Shown here one piece after another: positions 9,821 through 18,573 of a stretch of DNA of 64,000 nt; the stretch's first letter is position 1; the number at the start of each line of letters is the position of its first letter. The stretch covers positions 186,001-250,000 of the forward strand of contig NZ_AWFH01000034.1 of assembly GCF_000682715.1 (NCBI RefSeq), read 5' to 3'. Both the position numbers and the translations under genes were made by a program. The notes beneath the pieces were generated by a model that saw only the letters and a list, made by a program, of their open reading frames with translations, searched no databases and was not told the DNA's origin. The stretch is from Hyphomonas atlantica corrig. GTDB lineage: Bacteria > Pseudomonadota > Alphaproteobacteria > Caulobacterales > Hyphomonadaceae.

Positions 9821-9834
9821 TGACAAAAATGTCA
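9821..9834. promoter_or_regulatory. Candidate TetR operator overlapping the start codon
   Basis: An inverted repeat TGACA-N4-TGTCA spans the ATG at 9829 of the TetR gene and faces the divergent COG3687-type gene. Binding here would block both translation-proximal transcription of the regulator and the divergent promoter. Confidence 0.45.
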
Positions 9835-10434
9835 ATAAAGAAAAAAGACACCTCACCCCGAATCCGTCGCACGCCGGAGGAATCGCGCGCCAATATCCTT
9901 GCGGCGGCGGAGACGCTGCTCGTGGAACAGGGGCCGCAGACGCTGCGCCTGGCGGATGTGGCCAAGGCGGCGGGTGTGGCGAATGCCACCGTGCTGCATC
10001 ATTTCGGCTCCATCGACGCCGTGCAGCAAGCCCTCATGGAGCGGATGATTGCAGACCTTGTGGACGCGATCATGGCTATCGAAATTCCCGTCGATGCCCC
10101 GGCAAAGGCGCGGGCCGAGGGCCTGAAGACCCTGTTCGATGCGCTGGAGTCACGCGGCGCGGCGCGGCTTGCCGCCTGGCTGGAATTGACGGACGAGACC
10201 AGCCGCCTGACCGTGGTGCGCGAGGCGGTTCGGGATGTCGCGCAGAAAAAGATCTCGCAGGGCGGCATCCCGTCAGAGCTTGCCGAAGACATGATCCTGA
10301 TGAGCGTTACCCTCGCCCTCGGCACCGGCCTGTTCGGCCCCTCCCTCGGTACACTGATCGGAAAACCGCCAGAGCGCGCAAGGGAGCTGACGCTGCAAAT
10401 GCTGATGGGATATTTTGAGGGATTGGCGGAATAA
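9829..10434 (+). CDS. TetR family transcriptional regulator
   Basis: A 201-residue regulator beginning MSIKKKDTS. The helix-turn-helix is clear (ANILAAAETLLVEQGPQTLRLADVAKAAGV, then NATVLHHFGSIDAV, residues about 20-65), and the C-terminal ligand domain is divergent as usual. I chose the ATG at 9829; an in-frame ATG at 9760 would add 23 residues and overlap the divergent gene's start. The pairing with a divergent COG3687-type gene suggests that gene as its target. Its stop lies 4 bases from the convergent flavodoxin-family gene. Confidence 0.9.
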   Translation: MSIKKKDTSPRIRRTPEESRANILAAAETLLVEQGPQTLRLADVAKAAGVANATVLHHFGSIDAVQQALMERMIADLVDAIMAIEIPVDAPAKARAEGLKTLFDALESRGAARLAAWLELTDETSRLTVVREAVRDVAQKKISQGGIPSELAEDMILMSVTLALGTGLFGPSLGTLIGKPPERARELTLQMLMGYFEGLAE

Positions 10435-10438
10435 GCCG

Positions 10439-11038
10439 TCAGATCGTTACAGCTTCGAGCTGGGCGGCCTGGGCGAACCGGACCGCCAGCCCGGCAACGC
10501 GCTGACCCAGCAGGCGGGCGGTTTCCCGGTCTGCCGCTGGCGGCGCAACATCCCCGCCCTGATCCGCATTCGCCTGCGCCATTACGCCTAGAGATCCGCC
10601 TATCCGGTTGATGTCATTGATCGAGGCGGTGGAGGCGTTGTTGCCTGGCGCAAGGCCGAGGCTGACCCAGAGCATGCCGTGTTGGGCGGCCAGCGTGGCA
10701 AGCTGACTGAGCGTGGCGAACTTGTCGCCGGCTTGTGAGCTGGACACGGTAAAGCCGGCGGCGAGCTTGTCCTGCCAGCCTCGCTGGAACCAGATGCCGG
10801 ACGTCTTGTCCATGAAGGTTTTAAAGGGGCCTGAAACTGCGCCCATATAGGTGGGCGAACCGAAGATGATGGCATCGGATGCTTCCAGGATTTCCCAGCA
10901 CCGGTCGGTCATTTGTGTGACATCGATGAGGTGCGGGTCAGCGCCGTCCGTGGCGACGACGCCGGACTCAACGCTCCGGGCCAAGACGGATGTGTGGCCA
11001 TAGCCGGAATGGTAGACGATGGAAACAAGTATAGGCAT
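10439..11038 (-). CDS. WrbA-like flavodoxin family NAD(P)H:quinone oxidoreductase
   Basis: A 199-residue flavodoxin-fold protein. VSIVYHSGYGHTSVLARSV near residue 5 is the FMN phosphate loop, FGSPTYMGAVSGPFKTFMD resembles the WrbA signature, and WVSLGLAPGNN is the NAD(P)H/FMN-proximal segment. It probably reduces quinones by two electrons to limit redox cycling. The ATG at 11038 has CTGGAG upstream. A LysR gene on the same strand begins upstream (11139-12041), but the 100-base gap suggests a separate promoter. Confidence 0.85.
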   Translation of the reverse strand: MPILVSIVYHSGYGHTSVLARSVESGVVATDGADPHLIDVTQMTDRCWEILEASDAIIFGSPTYMGAVSGPFKTFMDKTSGIWFQRGWQDKLAAGFTVSSSQAGDKFATLSQLATLAAQHGMLWVSLGLAPGNNASTASINDINRIGGSLGVMAQANADQGGDVAPPAADRETARLLGQRVAGLAVRFAQAAQLEAVTI

Positions 11039-11138
11039 GGGGTTCTCCAGATTGACTAGAGGCCAAACTAAGCATTGGCGCACGCGGCAAAAGCGGCCAT
11101 CGCGGAACAAGACTCTTCACCACGAGCGAACAATCGCG

Positions 11139-12041
11139 TCAGGCTCGGGCCGATGTAAGCCCGGCGAATTCCTCGACGAGGAAATCGATCAGGAGCCGGT
11201 GCTTCAGGGATTGCTCACGATGGGCGGGATAAAGGGCGAACAGAGCGTGCGGCGCGCCGTCCCAATCTGGAAGTATCCGGACCAGATCGCCAGACGACAA
11301 TGCATCGCGGACATAGAGGTCCGGCACCAGCGCAATGCCAAGGCCGGACCGGGCGGCCTCGCGCACAGCCAGCGAACTGTTGGCGCGAAACACGGACCTG
11401 ACCGGGATGGCGGCCTGATCCGCGCCGTTGTGCACATGCCAGATGTCGGGGGATTGTGCCCCGGAATAGACGAGGCAGGCATGGTGGACGAGGTCTTTCG
11501 GTGTGGCGGGCGGTGTGTGGCGGGACAGATAGTCTGGCGCCGCGCAGAGGATGCGACGAATGTCGAGCAGCTTGCGGGCCCTGAGGCTGGAATCCGCCAA
11601 CGCACCGCCGCGGATTGCCAGGTCGAATCCCCCATCGACGACATCAACGAACTGGTCATTCATGACCAGATCGATCCGGATGTCCGGATAGCGCGCCGCA
11701 AAGCGCGGCAGCATGTGCGCCACCGTGGCGAGCCCGAAGGACATGGGCGCCGCAATCCGGAGCCGTCCGCGCGGCGTGCCGGTGTCGGCGCGGACCTGTT
11801 CATCGGCCGCAGCGAGCCCGTCCAGCAGGTCCGACACCTGGTCGAAATAGGTCTGGCCGATCTCGGTTAGGTGCAGCGACCGGGTGGTGCGCACGATCAG
11901 CTGCGCGCCAAGCTCGGCTTCGAGATCCTTCACCATCTTGCTGACAGCTGCATTGGAATAGTTCAGGTCACGCGCGGCGGCGCTGAAACTGCCGCGCTCG
12001 ACGACGCGCCGGAACACCGTGAGGCTGGAGAAACGGTCCAT
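11139..12041 (-). CDS. LysR family transcriptional regulator
   Basis: A 300-residue regulator. The N-terminal winged helix-turn-helix (FRRVVERGSFSAAARDLNYSNAAVSKMVKDLE, residues 10-41) is of the LysR type. The C-terminal substrate-binding domain (PRGRLRIAAPMSFGLATVAHMLPRF and later SGLGIALVPDLYV) is in the CrgA/AaeR-like group. It diverges from a secreted cyclase gene at 12140, with a GATAAT-N7-ATTATC site between them. It probably controls that gene, the downstream flavodoxin-family gene, or both. Confidence 0.9.
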   Translation of the reverse strand: MDRFSSLTVFRRVVERGSFSAAARDLNYSNAAVSKMVKDLEAELGAQLIVRTTRSLHLTEIGQTYFDQVSDLLDGLAAADEQVRADTGTPRGRLRIAAPMSFGLATVAHMLPRFAARYPDIRIDLVMNDQFVDVVDGGFDLAIRGGALADSSLRARKLLDIRRILCAAPDYLSRHTPPATPKDLVHHACLVYSGAQSPDIWHVHNGADQAAIPVRSVFRANSSLAVREAARSGLGIALVPDLYVRDALSSGDLVRILPDWDGAPHALFALYPAHREQSLKHRLLIDFLVEEFAGLTSARA

Positions 12042-12067
12042 TGTCCACCCAAAGGAAATAGTCTTTC

Positions 12068-12086
12068 GATAATATCAGCAATTATC
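12068..12086. promoter_or_regulatory. Candidate LysR binding site
   Basis: The inverted repeat GATAAT-N7-ATTATC sits in the 98-base gap between the LysR gene and the divergent cyclase gene. Its symmetry and size fit a LysR-type recognition site. Confidence 0.5.
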
Positions 12087-12139
12087 ACCTGACACGAAAA
12101 GCTCCAACTTCCCGCCAAGCGAAGACACAGGAGCCTGAC

Positions 12140-13135
12140 ATGAGCTTTCGGACTATCAAACACATCCTGGCCTCCCTGTTAGTGGGATCGACCTTGAGCG
12201 GCGTCGCCTCGGCGCAGAACCATGTGGGCGAAAGCCCCTGGGGCGCGGACGATGAACTCGGTCGACTGAATTTGATCACGCCCGCCTCGCGCGCCGACAT
12301 TATGTCCCGCGTGTCTGCCGAGCGGGTCTATGATCTTTCAGTCGATTATTTTGTCGGCATGCCGAGTTGGCAGGCTGCGGGGGACCCGCATTACCAGATC
12401 TGGATGACCCACACGCCACATGGCACGGAGATCGACGATCCGATGGGCGTGGGCCGGGAGATGAATGGGCATGTTGGTTACACCGGCTCGGCTATTTCCA
12501 TGTACACACATACCGGTACGCATATCGACGCGTTCAACCATTTCGGCATTGGCGGGCAAATCTACAATGGCTTCCGCGCCGAGGAACATCTGGGCGACCG
12601 GGGATGGATGAAGACCGGCGCCGAGACGATCCCGCCAATCGTGGCGCGCGGCGTGCTGGTGGATGTCGCCGCCGCAAAAGGCCTCGACATGCTGCCGGAT
12701 GGTTACCGTATCACGCGGGCCGACATCGAGGCTGCGCTTGACCGGCAGGGTACGGATCTTCGCAGCGGGGATGTCGTGCTGATCCGGACCGGTCGGATGC
12801 AGGTCTATGAAGAGGCCCAACGCTACATGGCCAACCCGCCGGGCCTCGGCCTGGAGGCTGCGAAATTCCTTGTCGAAGAGGGCGGCGCGATGATCCTCGG
12901 GGCGGACAATCTGAGCTTCGAGGCGTTTCCGTCCGAGATCGAAAACAATTACGTGCCGCTGCACACCTATCTGCTGGCGCAAATGGGCGTGCCGATCATG
13001 GAGCTGGTCTTCCTCGAAGACCTGGCACGGGACGGAGTGTTCGAATTCGCCTTTGTCGGTGGATCTCTCAAGCTGCGCGGCGCGGATGCCGCCCCCATGC
13101 GCCCGGTCGCCTTCCCGCTGAATTCAGACCACTGA
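12140..13135 (+). CDS. Secreted cyclase-family (kynurenine formamidase-like) hydrolase
   Basis: A 331-residue protein of the cyclase/KynB superfamily. A signal peptide covers about residues 1-25 (LASLLVGSTLSGVASA-QN), so it acts in the periplasm. The metal-binding signature HTGTHIDAFNHF near residue 125 matches the HxGTHxDxxxHF family motif. GDVVLIRTGRM and the late ADNLSFEAFP segment also fit the family. It is probably an amide or ester hydrolase using a divalent metal; the substrate is unknown. A GGAG ribosome site precedes the ATG. Confidence 0.87.
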   Translation: MSFRTIKHILASLLVGSTLSGVASAQNHVGESPWGADDELGRLNLITPASRADIMSRVSAERVYDLSVDYFVGMPSWQAAGDPHYQIWMTHTPHGTEIDDPMGVGREMNGHVGYTGSAISMYTHTGTHIDAFNHFGIGGQIYNGFRAEEHLGDRGWMKTGAETIPPIVARGVLVDVAAAKGLDMLPDGYRITRADIEAALDRQGTDLRSGDVVLIRTGRMQVYEEAQRYMANPPGLGLEAAKFLVEEGGAMILGADNLSFEAFPSEIENNYVPLHTYLLAQMGVPIMELVFLEDLARDGVFEFAFVGGSLKLRGADAAPMRPVAFPLNSDH

Positions 13136-13178
13136 CAAGGCCGATCCTGCGTCCCGATTTGCCCCGAGAACCCTCACC

Positions 13179-14060
13179 ATGCCAACGAAATCCGATATCC
13201 TGCTGACAGCGACTGCGCCCGTCATATGGGGCAGCACCTATATCATCACTACCGAATTCCTGCCGCCGGATATTCCGCTGACGATAGCGGCGCTGCGGGC
13301 CTTGCCGGCGGGGCTGCTGCTTCTCCTGCTGGTGCGGCAATTGCCCGAGCGGGACTGGATTGTGCGCATTCTTGTACTGGGCGCGCTGAACTTTGCGATC
13401 TTCTGGGCCCTGTTGTTCGTGTCAGCCTATCGCCTGCCGGGCGGTGTTGCGGCCACGGTCGGGGCGGTGCAGGCGCTGGCCGTCGTGTTCCTGTCCCGCC
13501 TGATGCTGGGCATCCCGATCCGAATCTTGGTCGTGTTTGCGGCGGTGCTTGGCATGGGCGGCGTCGCGCTGCTCCTGCTGACGCCGACGGCGGCGCTGGA
13601 CCCGGTCGGCATCGCGGCAGGGATCGGCGCGGCTGTCGCCATGGCAGGCGGCACCGTGATGAGCCGTCGCTGGCGTCCACCCGTGCCGCTGCTAACCTTC
13701 ACGGCCTGGCAGCTGACGGCGGGCGGCCTGTTGCTGGTGCCGGTGGCGCTGGTGTTCGAGCCGGATGTGCCGGTCTTCACCGCGCGCAACTGGAGCGGCA
13801 TGGCCTATCTCAGCCTGATCGGCGCGGCGGTGACCTATGCGGTCTGGTTTCGCGGCGTGGACCGGATCGCGCCGTCGGCCATCTCGACGTTGGGCTTTCT
13901 CAGCCCTGTGTCCGCTGTGGTGCTGGGGTGGGTGTTTCTCGGTCAGGCGCTCAGCCCCGGCCAGGTGGCGGCCACCGGCATCATCCTCGCTTCGGTTCTG
14001 ATCAGCCAGCGCGCCGCGACGCTGCCGGACCAGCCGAAGCGCCTGCGTCTGGCGGGGTGA
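13179..14060 (+). CDS. EamA/DMT-family transporter
   Basis: A 293-residue membrane protein with about ten hydrophobic helices in two EamA repeats. The first opens with WGSTYIITTEFLPPDIPLTI and the second has LSLIGAAVTYAVWFRGVDRI and LSPVSAVVLGWVFLGQAL. The family exports metabolites or amino acids; the substrate cannot be predicted. It starts 43 bases after the cyclase stop on the same strand and may be cotranscribed, perhaps exporting or importing a related compound. Confidence 0.9.
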   Translation: MPTKSDILLTATAPVIWGSTYIITTEFLPPDIPLTIAALRALPAGLLLLLLVRQLPERDWIVRILVLGALNFAIFWALLFVSAYRLPGGVAATVGAVQALAVVFLSRLMLGIPIRILVVFAAVLGMGGVALLLLTPTAALDPVGIAAGIGAAVAMAGGTVMSRRWRPPVPLLTFTAWQLTAGGLLLVPVALVFEPDVPVFTARNWSGMAYLSLIGAAVTYAVWFRGVDRIAPSAISTLGFLSPVSAVVLGWVFLGQALSPGQVAATGIILASVLISQRAATLPDQPKRLRLAG

Positions 14061-14083
14061 AGAGATGAGCGCTGTGTCCCTCG

Positions 14084-14107
14084 CATCCTTCGACTTCGCT
14101 CAGGATG
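14084..14107. repeat. Short palindromic intergenic repeat-like hairpin
   Basis: CATCCT-N12-AGGATG with the loop TCGACTTCGCTC sits between the convergent DMT transporter and hemB. Short elements of this kind recur in many GC-rich proteobacterial genomes. Copy number cannot be checked within this window. Confidence 0.35.
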
Positions 14108-14120
14108 AGTCCGCGTAAGG

Positions 14121-15119
14121 CTACCCGCCCAATTTCTCCGCCGCCTCTTCCGCAAAATACGTGATCACGCCGCTGGCGCCGGCGCGTTTGAAGCACATGA
14201 GCGACTCCATCATGACGCGGTCGCCGTCGATCCAGCCATTCTGGGCGGCGGCCTTGATCTGGGCGTATTCGCCGGAGACCTGGTAGGCGATGGTCGGCAC
14301 ACCGAAGGTGGAGCTGACGCGCTGCACAATGTCCAGATACGGAAGGCCGGGCTTGACCATCACCATGTCGGCGCCCTCGGCCAAGTCGAGCGCAACTTCG
14401 CGCAGGGCCTCGTCTGAATTGGCGGGGTCCTGCTGATAGGTCTTCTTGTCGCCCTTCAGCGCGGTGGCCGAGCCGATGGCGTCGCGATAGGGGCCGTAAA
14501 AGCCGCTGGCATATTTGGCGGCATAGGCGAGGATCATCTGGTTGGTGAAGTTTTCCTCCTCGAACGCGGTACGGATCGCGCCGATGCGCCCATCCATCAT
14601 GTCTGACGGCGCGACGATATCGGCGCCCGCGCCAACATGGACCAGCGCCTGCTGGACCAGTTTTTCCGTGGTCGCATCATTCGGGATTGTGCCGTCTTCA
14701 TCCAGCAGGCCATCATGGCCGTGGCTGGTATAGGCGTCGAGCGCGACATCGGTGATCAGGCCGACTTCCGGCGCGGCATCTTTCATGGCCTTCAGGGCCC
14801 GGGGGACAAGCCCGTCCGGGTCCAGCGCGCCAGAGCCGGTCTCGTCCTTGCCGTCCGCGCCGATATAGGGGAACAGCGCAATGGCCGGGATGCCAAGCTC
14901 TCGCGCGCGAATGGCGGCCCTGGCGGCGTCCTTCACGCTCAGCCGGTCAATGCCGGGCAGGGAGCCGACCGGCATGCGGTCTTCGCCATCATGCACGAAC
15001 ACGGCCCAGATCAGGTCTGCCGGGGTGAGGACGTTCTCGCCAGCGAGCGAGCGAATCCAGGGTGCCTGACGCAGGCGGCGCATGCGGGTGGCCGGGAAGG
15101 CCTGGGGAAAATGGGTCAT
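14121..15119 (-). CDS. hemB: 5-aminolevulinate dehydratase (porphobilinogen synthase)
   Basis: A 332-residue enzyme that condenses two 5-aminolevulinates to porphobilinogen in heme and tetrapyrrole synthesis. Both active-site lysines are visible, in AYAAKYASGFYGPYR (near residue 200) and VMVKPGLPYLD (near residue 255). The metal loop reads DVALDAYTSHGHDG, with Asp and Ala in place of the Cys triad, so this is the Mg/K-type enzyme rather than the zinc type, as is known for alphaproteobacteria. MTHFPQAFPATRMRRLR is a typical N-terminus. It lies downstream of a GNAT acetyltransferase gene on the same strand. Confidence 0.96.
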   Translation of the reverse strand: MTHFPQAFPATRMRRLRQAPWIRSLAGENVLTPADLIWAVFVHDGEDRMPVGSLPGIDRLSVKDAARAAIRARELGIPAIALFPYIGADGKDETGSGALDPDGLVPRALKAMKDAAPEVGLITDVALDAYTSHGHDGLLDEDGTIPNDATTEKLVQQALVHVGAGADIVAPSDMMDGRIGAIRTAFEEENFTNQMILAYAAKYASGFYGPYRDAIGSATALKGDKKTYQQDPANSDEALREVALDLAEGADMVMVKPGLPYLDIVQRVSSTFGVPTIAYQVSGEYAQIKAAAQNGWIDGDRVMMESLMCFKRAGASGVITYFAEEAAEKLGG

Positions 15120-15149
15120 GCGAGTCTCAATGATGGAAAAACGGCGCGT

Positions 15150-15686
15150 CTACAACCAGCCAAGTTTACGCACCATGAAACAGCGCTTCGTGATGTCCAG
15201 ATCCTGCGCCTGAATGCGTTCCAGTTCCAGCATCCACTCGGCCATGTCATTGCGCTTGATCTCGCGAAAGCCGTGGCGGGCATAGAAGGGGCCGTTCCAC
15301 GGCAGGTCGCGGAAAGTGGAGAGCGTGATGCGGCGGATCTTGCGCTTCTTGGCCTCATCCACGACACGGCCCAGCAGCGCCGCGCCAAGCCCCTTGCGTC
15401 CGTGGTCCGGGTGAACGCTGATCTGGTCCAGATAGAGCGTGCCGCCCCGCGGGGAGACGAGCGCGAATCCCACCGGTTCGCCCTCGGCGGCGCGGACTGT
15501 GAACAGGTCGCCCGTGTCCGCGGCGTGGGTGAGCACTTCGGCGGGGACATGATCGCTCAGCGCCTCTTCAGACAACAGGCCCGTGGGCGCAAACAGCGTG
15601 CTGGCGGCACAATCCACGTCGATCAGCGCGTCGACATCCGACGCGCGCGCGTCGTCGATTCCATATGCTGTGATGGCCTGTTGCAT
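15150..15686 (-). CDS. GNAT family N-acetyltransferase
   Basis: A 178-residue acetyltransferase. The acetyl-CoA binding motif is QISVHPDHGRKGLGAALLGR near residue 88, followed by RRITLSTFRDLPWNGPFYARHGF, the typical beta-strand/helix end of a GNAT fold. The acceptor is unknown. I used the ATG at 15686; a TTG at 15710 would add eight residues. It precedes hemB by 30 bases on the same strand and diverges from the acyl-CoA dehydrogenase at 15753. Confidence 0.85.
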   Translation of the reverse strand: MQQAITAYGIDDARASDVDALIDVDCAASTLFAPTGLLSEEALSDHVPAEVLTHAADTGDLFTVRAAEGEPVGFALVSPRGGTLYLDQISVHPDHGRKGLGAALLGRVVDEAKKRKIRRITLSTFRDLPWNGPFYARHGFREIKRNDMAEWMLELERIQAQDLDITKRCFMVRKLGWL

Positions 15687-15752
15687 TGACTTTATGTGCC
15701 GCTCAATCAATTCCGTTTGAAACTTATTAAGCGAAAAAACGAGTCATTAACA

Positions 15753-16892
15753 ATGAGTGCTTTGTTTTCCGACGAACAATTGATGATCCAGGACATGGCC
15801 CGGAAGTTCGGAGAGGCGCAATTGCAGCCCCATTCCGAGGCCTGGGACCGCGACAGCCATTTTCCTGTGGATGTGATCAAACAGGCCGCAGAACTTGGTT
15901 TTGCGGGCATCTATGTGTCGGAAGACGTGGGCGGCAGCGCACTGACGCGCACCGATGCGGCGCTGATCTTCGAACAGCTTTCCTATGGGGATGTGTCCAC
16001 GGCGGCGTTCATCTCGATCCACAATATGGCGAGCTGGATGATCGACACGTTCGGTTCTGATGCGCAGCGTCAGGCCTGGTTGCCGCGGCTGACCTCGATG
16101 GAGCTGATCGCGTCTTACTGCCTGACAGAGCCGGGCGCAGGCTCGGATGCCGCCAGCCTGAAGACGCGGGCGGTGCGCGAGGGCGACGACTATGTCATCA
16201 CGGGCACGAAGCAATTCATCTCCGGCGCGGGCACGTCCGATGTCTATGTGCTGATGGCGCGCACCTCTGATGATGGCGCAAAGGGGGTCTCTACCTTCAT
16301 CATCGAGAAGGACACGCCCGGCCTCAGCTTTGGCGCGAATGAGCGCAAGATGGGATGGAAGAACCAGCCAACCGCGCAAGTCATTCTGGATGGCGTGCGC
16401 GTGCCAGCCGCAAACCGGATTGGCGAGGAAGGCCACGGTTTCCGTTTTGCGATGGCCGGGTTGGATGGCGGCCGGCTGAATATCGCCGCCTGCGCGCTGG
16501 GCGGGGCGCAATTGGCCCTCGACAAGGCGGTCGCCTATGCCAAGGAGCGTGAGCAGTTCGGCAAGCCGATTGCGAGCTTTCAGAACGCGGCGTTCAAACT
16601 GGCAGATATGGAGACCGAGCTGCAGGCCGCGCGGGTAATGCTGTATGAGGCTGCCGGGCGGCTGGACCGAAAGGCGCCGGATGCGACGCGCTGGTGCGCG
16701 ATGGCGAAACGCTTCGTGACAGACACGGCGTTCAAGGTGGCCAATGACGCGCTGCAGATTCATGGCGGATATGGCTATCTGGCCGATTATGGCGTGGAGC
16801 GCATTGTGCGGGACCTGCGCGTGCACCAGATCCTGGAAGGCACGAACGAGATCATGCGCGTCATCATCTCGCGGGATATGCTGAAGGACTAG
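15753..16892 (+). CDS. Acyl-CoA dehydrogenase (isobutyryl-CoA dehydrogenase-like)
   Basis: A 379-residue flavoprotein that oxidises a short acyl-CoA to the 2-enoyl-CoA with FAD. Family signatures are CLTEPGAGSDAASLKTRA (FAD/substrate loop, near residue 130), KEREQFGKPIASFQNAAF, QIHGGYGYLADYGVERIVRD, and the C-terminal catalytic Glu in ILEGTNEIMR. The pattern resembles isobutyryl-CoA dehydrogenase of valine catabolism, in keeping with HIBYL-CoA hydrolase-like and 3-hydroxyisobutyrate dehydrogenase-family genes elsewhere in the window. I used the ATG at 15753; an upstream start at 15696 would overlap the divergent acetyltransferase. Confidence 0.9.
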   Translation: MSALFSDEQLMIQDMARKFGEAQLQPHSEAWDRDSHFPVDVIKQAAELGFAGIYVSEDVGGSALTRTDAALIFEQLSYGDVSTAAFISIHNMASWMIDTFGSDAQRQAWLPRLTSMELIASYCLTEPGAGSDAASLKTRAVREGDDYVITGTKQFISGAGTSDVYVLMARTSDDGAKGVSTFIIEKDTPGLSFGANERKMGWKNQPTAQVILDGVRVPAANRIGEEGHGFRFAMAGLDGGRLNIAACALGGAQLALDKAVAYAKEREQFGKPIASFQNAAFKLADMETELQAARVMLYEAAGRLDRKAPDATRWCAMAKRFVTDTAFKVANDALQIHGGYGYLADYGVERIVRDLRVHQILEGTNEIMRVIISRDMLKD

Positions 16893-16896
16893 GCCT

Positions 16897-16914
16897 TTCG
16901 GGCAATTTCCCGAA
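16897..16914 (+). terminator. Weak hairpin after acyl-CoA dehydrogenase
   Basis: TTCGGG-N6-CCCGAA follows the stop by 4 bases but has no T-run, so it is a weak or factor-dependent terminator at best. Confidence 0.3.
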
Positions 16915-17040
16915 CATTACCGATATTTATAGCGTTTTCGCGTGTGCGGAGCCTGAATTCATGCCGTCCGTGTCTGGACAAGGCGCGGTGGCTGCGGTGT
17001 TCTTGAGTCCTGGTAGAGTGCAGGAACAGGAGGGGCCGCA

Positions 17041-17514
17041 ATGCGTATGGTCCGTAAGCTGTCGGTTGTGGCCGGATTTACAGTGCTGGGCGCGTGTGCC
17101 AGTGCGCCGCCCAATCTGAATGACAATCAAATCGTCCGGGGTGAGCGCGTTGGAGAGGTCGAGTTAGGCATGAGCCTGATCGAGCTGTTTGCCGTGAAGG
17201 GCACGCCGCGCCATACGACCCCCATCGAAGGCACGCGTGCAACGACTTACACCTATGATGGCCTCGTCATCGCAGCGGATGAAAAGGTCTATTGGATCAT
17301 CGCGCGTGACCCGCGCTATCGCACGGATATAGGTGTCGGGACCGGCGCGGAGCAGATCCTGGCGCGCGGGGCCTATGGCAAGCCGAAATGCGTTGTCACC
17401 AAGGGCGATGAGACACTCTACGACTACAGCGACATCTATTTCGGCGTCGACAACAAGAGCGGCAAGGTGACAAAGGTCGGCATCATGCGCGATACGCAGA
17501 CCTGTGATGGCTGA
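17041..17514 (+). CDS. Small lipoprotein of unknown function
   Basis: A 157-residue protein with a lipoprotein signal peptide: basic RMVRK, a hydrophobic run, and the lipobox LGAC at residues 16-19. It is probably anchored in the outer or inner membrane facing the periplasm. The mature part contains RVGEVELGMSLIELFAVKGTP, a pattern similar to SmpA/BamE-like small folds that begin with a 'GMS' turn, but I cannot assign the family. Two Cys near the end (PKCVV and TQTCDG) may form a disulfide. An AGGAGG ribosome site is present. Confidence 0.75.
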   Translation: MRMVRKLSVVAGFTVLGACASAPPNLNDNQIVRGERVGEVELGMSLIELFAVKGTPRHTTPIEGTRATTYTYDGLVIAADEKVYWIIARDPRYRTDIGVGTGAEQILARGAYGKPKCVVTKGDETLYDYSDIYFGVDNKSGKVTKVGIMRDTQTCDG

Positions 17515-17552
17515 ACTGGCGGGCTGAACGATTAAAAACTCTATGGGTTGAA

Positions 17553-18452
17553 TTAGACATTGCGGAGTTGGATGCCGTCTAACGCTCTTTTTGCCTTGGC
17601 GACTGCAACGGAATTGGGTCGTTGGCCCATTTCAGCTTCAAAGTCAGCGTACACTTGTTCTATTAATTCGGATATGTTCGAATTTGAGCTTCCTCCGAGC
17701 TTGTGGAAGACCCAGTTTGAATTTCTTTCATTGGCAAGTGCAGCAACTATGAACGTTTTCTTGGTGATGATAGAGTATTCGTCCGCGTCTGTAGGTGGAT
17801 TTTTTCTTAACAAATAGACGGGTGTGATCTTTGTTTTGCTATCAGATAATGCAGCAACAACATCTGTGAGACTTTGCCGAGCAAGAAAGAATGTTTCGAC
17901 GTCCAACGACTCTGGTGGGAGGACGGCGCCATCAATTTTGGGACCTTGAAGACCTCTTACTTGCATGGTCCAACTAGCTTCTAATCGCCCTAGTTGCGCT
18001 TCAGCTGCGATGAACGGCAGAGCAATAGATGTATCTGCATTGATCTTACTCACAGTCACGCAAAATCGTATAGCGTATCCCCAGCGGTCGAAACCACCAC
18101 CGTCATCTTCGATTTCTTTAAAGCGGGTCCATTCATAAACTACAACTCTCCGCGCCGCGCCTCCTGACACGCTTCCAATGACTGGTATTTTGAGTTTTGC
18201 AGCCGCTTCGATCGACAATTCATAAGTACTTACTAACAGTTCCCCTAAATCATCAGCGTTAGGAGGAGCTTTTAATAAGTCGGTATTCTGAAGAAAGTCG
18301 GCAGCCTCCAGCGAAATTAAACTCTCGTCGATATCCACCGAGTTCGACAGTAGGGTTGGAGTGCTTTCGTTCAGTCCCAAGTCAACTAAGAGTTCCGCTT
18401 TTACATCAACCACCACCTGCTCCATCGCCGATCTATCATTGAATGCTACCAA
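17553..18452 (-). CDS. AT-rich orphan gene, unknown
   Basis: An uninterrupted 299-residue frame whose base composition is visibly richer in A/T than every neighbour, a sign of recent acquisition. The sequence is soluble, with no signal peptide or membrane segment. It has an acidic N-terminal half (SVDIDESLISLEAADFLQ), a central VVVYEWTRFKEIEDDGGGFDRWGY and a C-terminal helical part ending ALDGIQLRNV. I do not recognise the family. Two starts are possible: a TTG at 18452, or an ATG at 18425 with no clear ribosome site. It is convergent with the lipoprotein gene at 17041. Confidence 0.6.
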   Translation of the reverse strand: MVAFNDRSAMEQVVVDVKAELLVDLGLNESTPTLLSNSVDIDESLISLEAADFLQNTDLLKAPPNADDLGELLVSTYELSIEAAAKLKIPVIGSVSGGAARRVVVYEWTRFKEIEDDGGGFDRWGYAIRFCVTVSKINADTSIALPFIAAEAQLGRLEASWTMQVRGLQGPKIDGAVLPPESLDVETFFLARQSLTDVVAALSDSKTKITPVYLLRKNPPTDADEYSIITKKTFIVAALANERNSNWVFHKLGGSSNSNISELIEQVYADFEAEMGQRPNSVAVAKAKRALDGIQLRNV

Positions 18453-18573
18453 AGATATTAGATAAAATCAACCAAAGGGGGTGTGGATTGGGGCAATAGG
18501 GTAAGTGACTTGAGGTGAGCGCAAATACGTTCCAATCTGCCATCGAACTTAACGAACTCGGAAGAGGTGTCGC

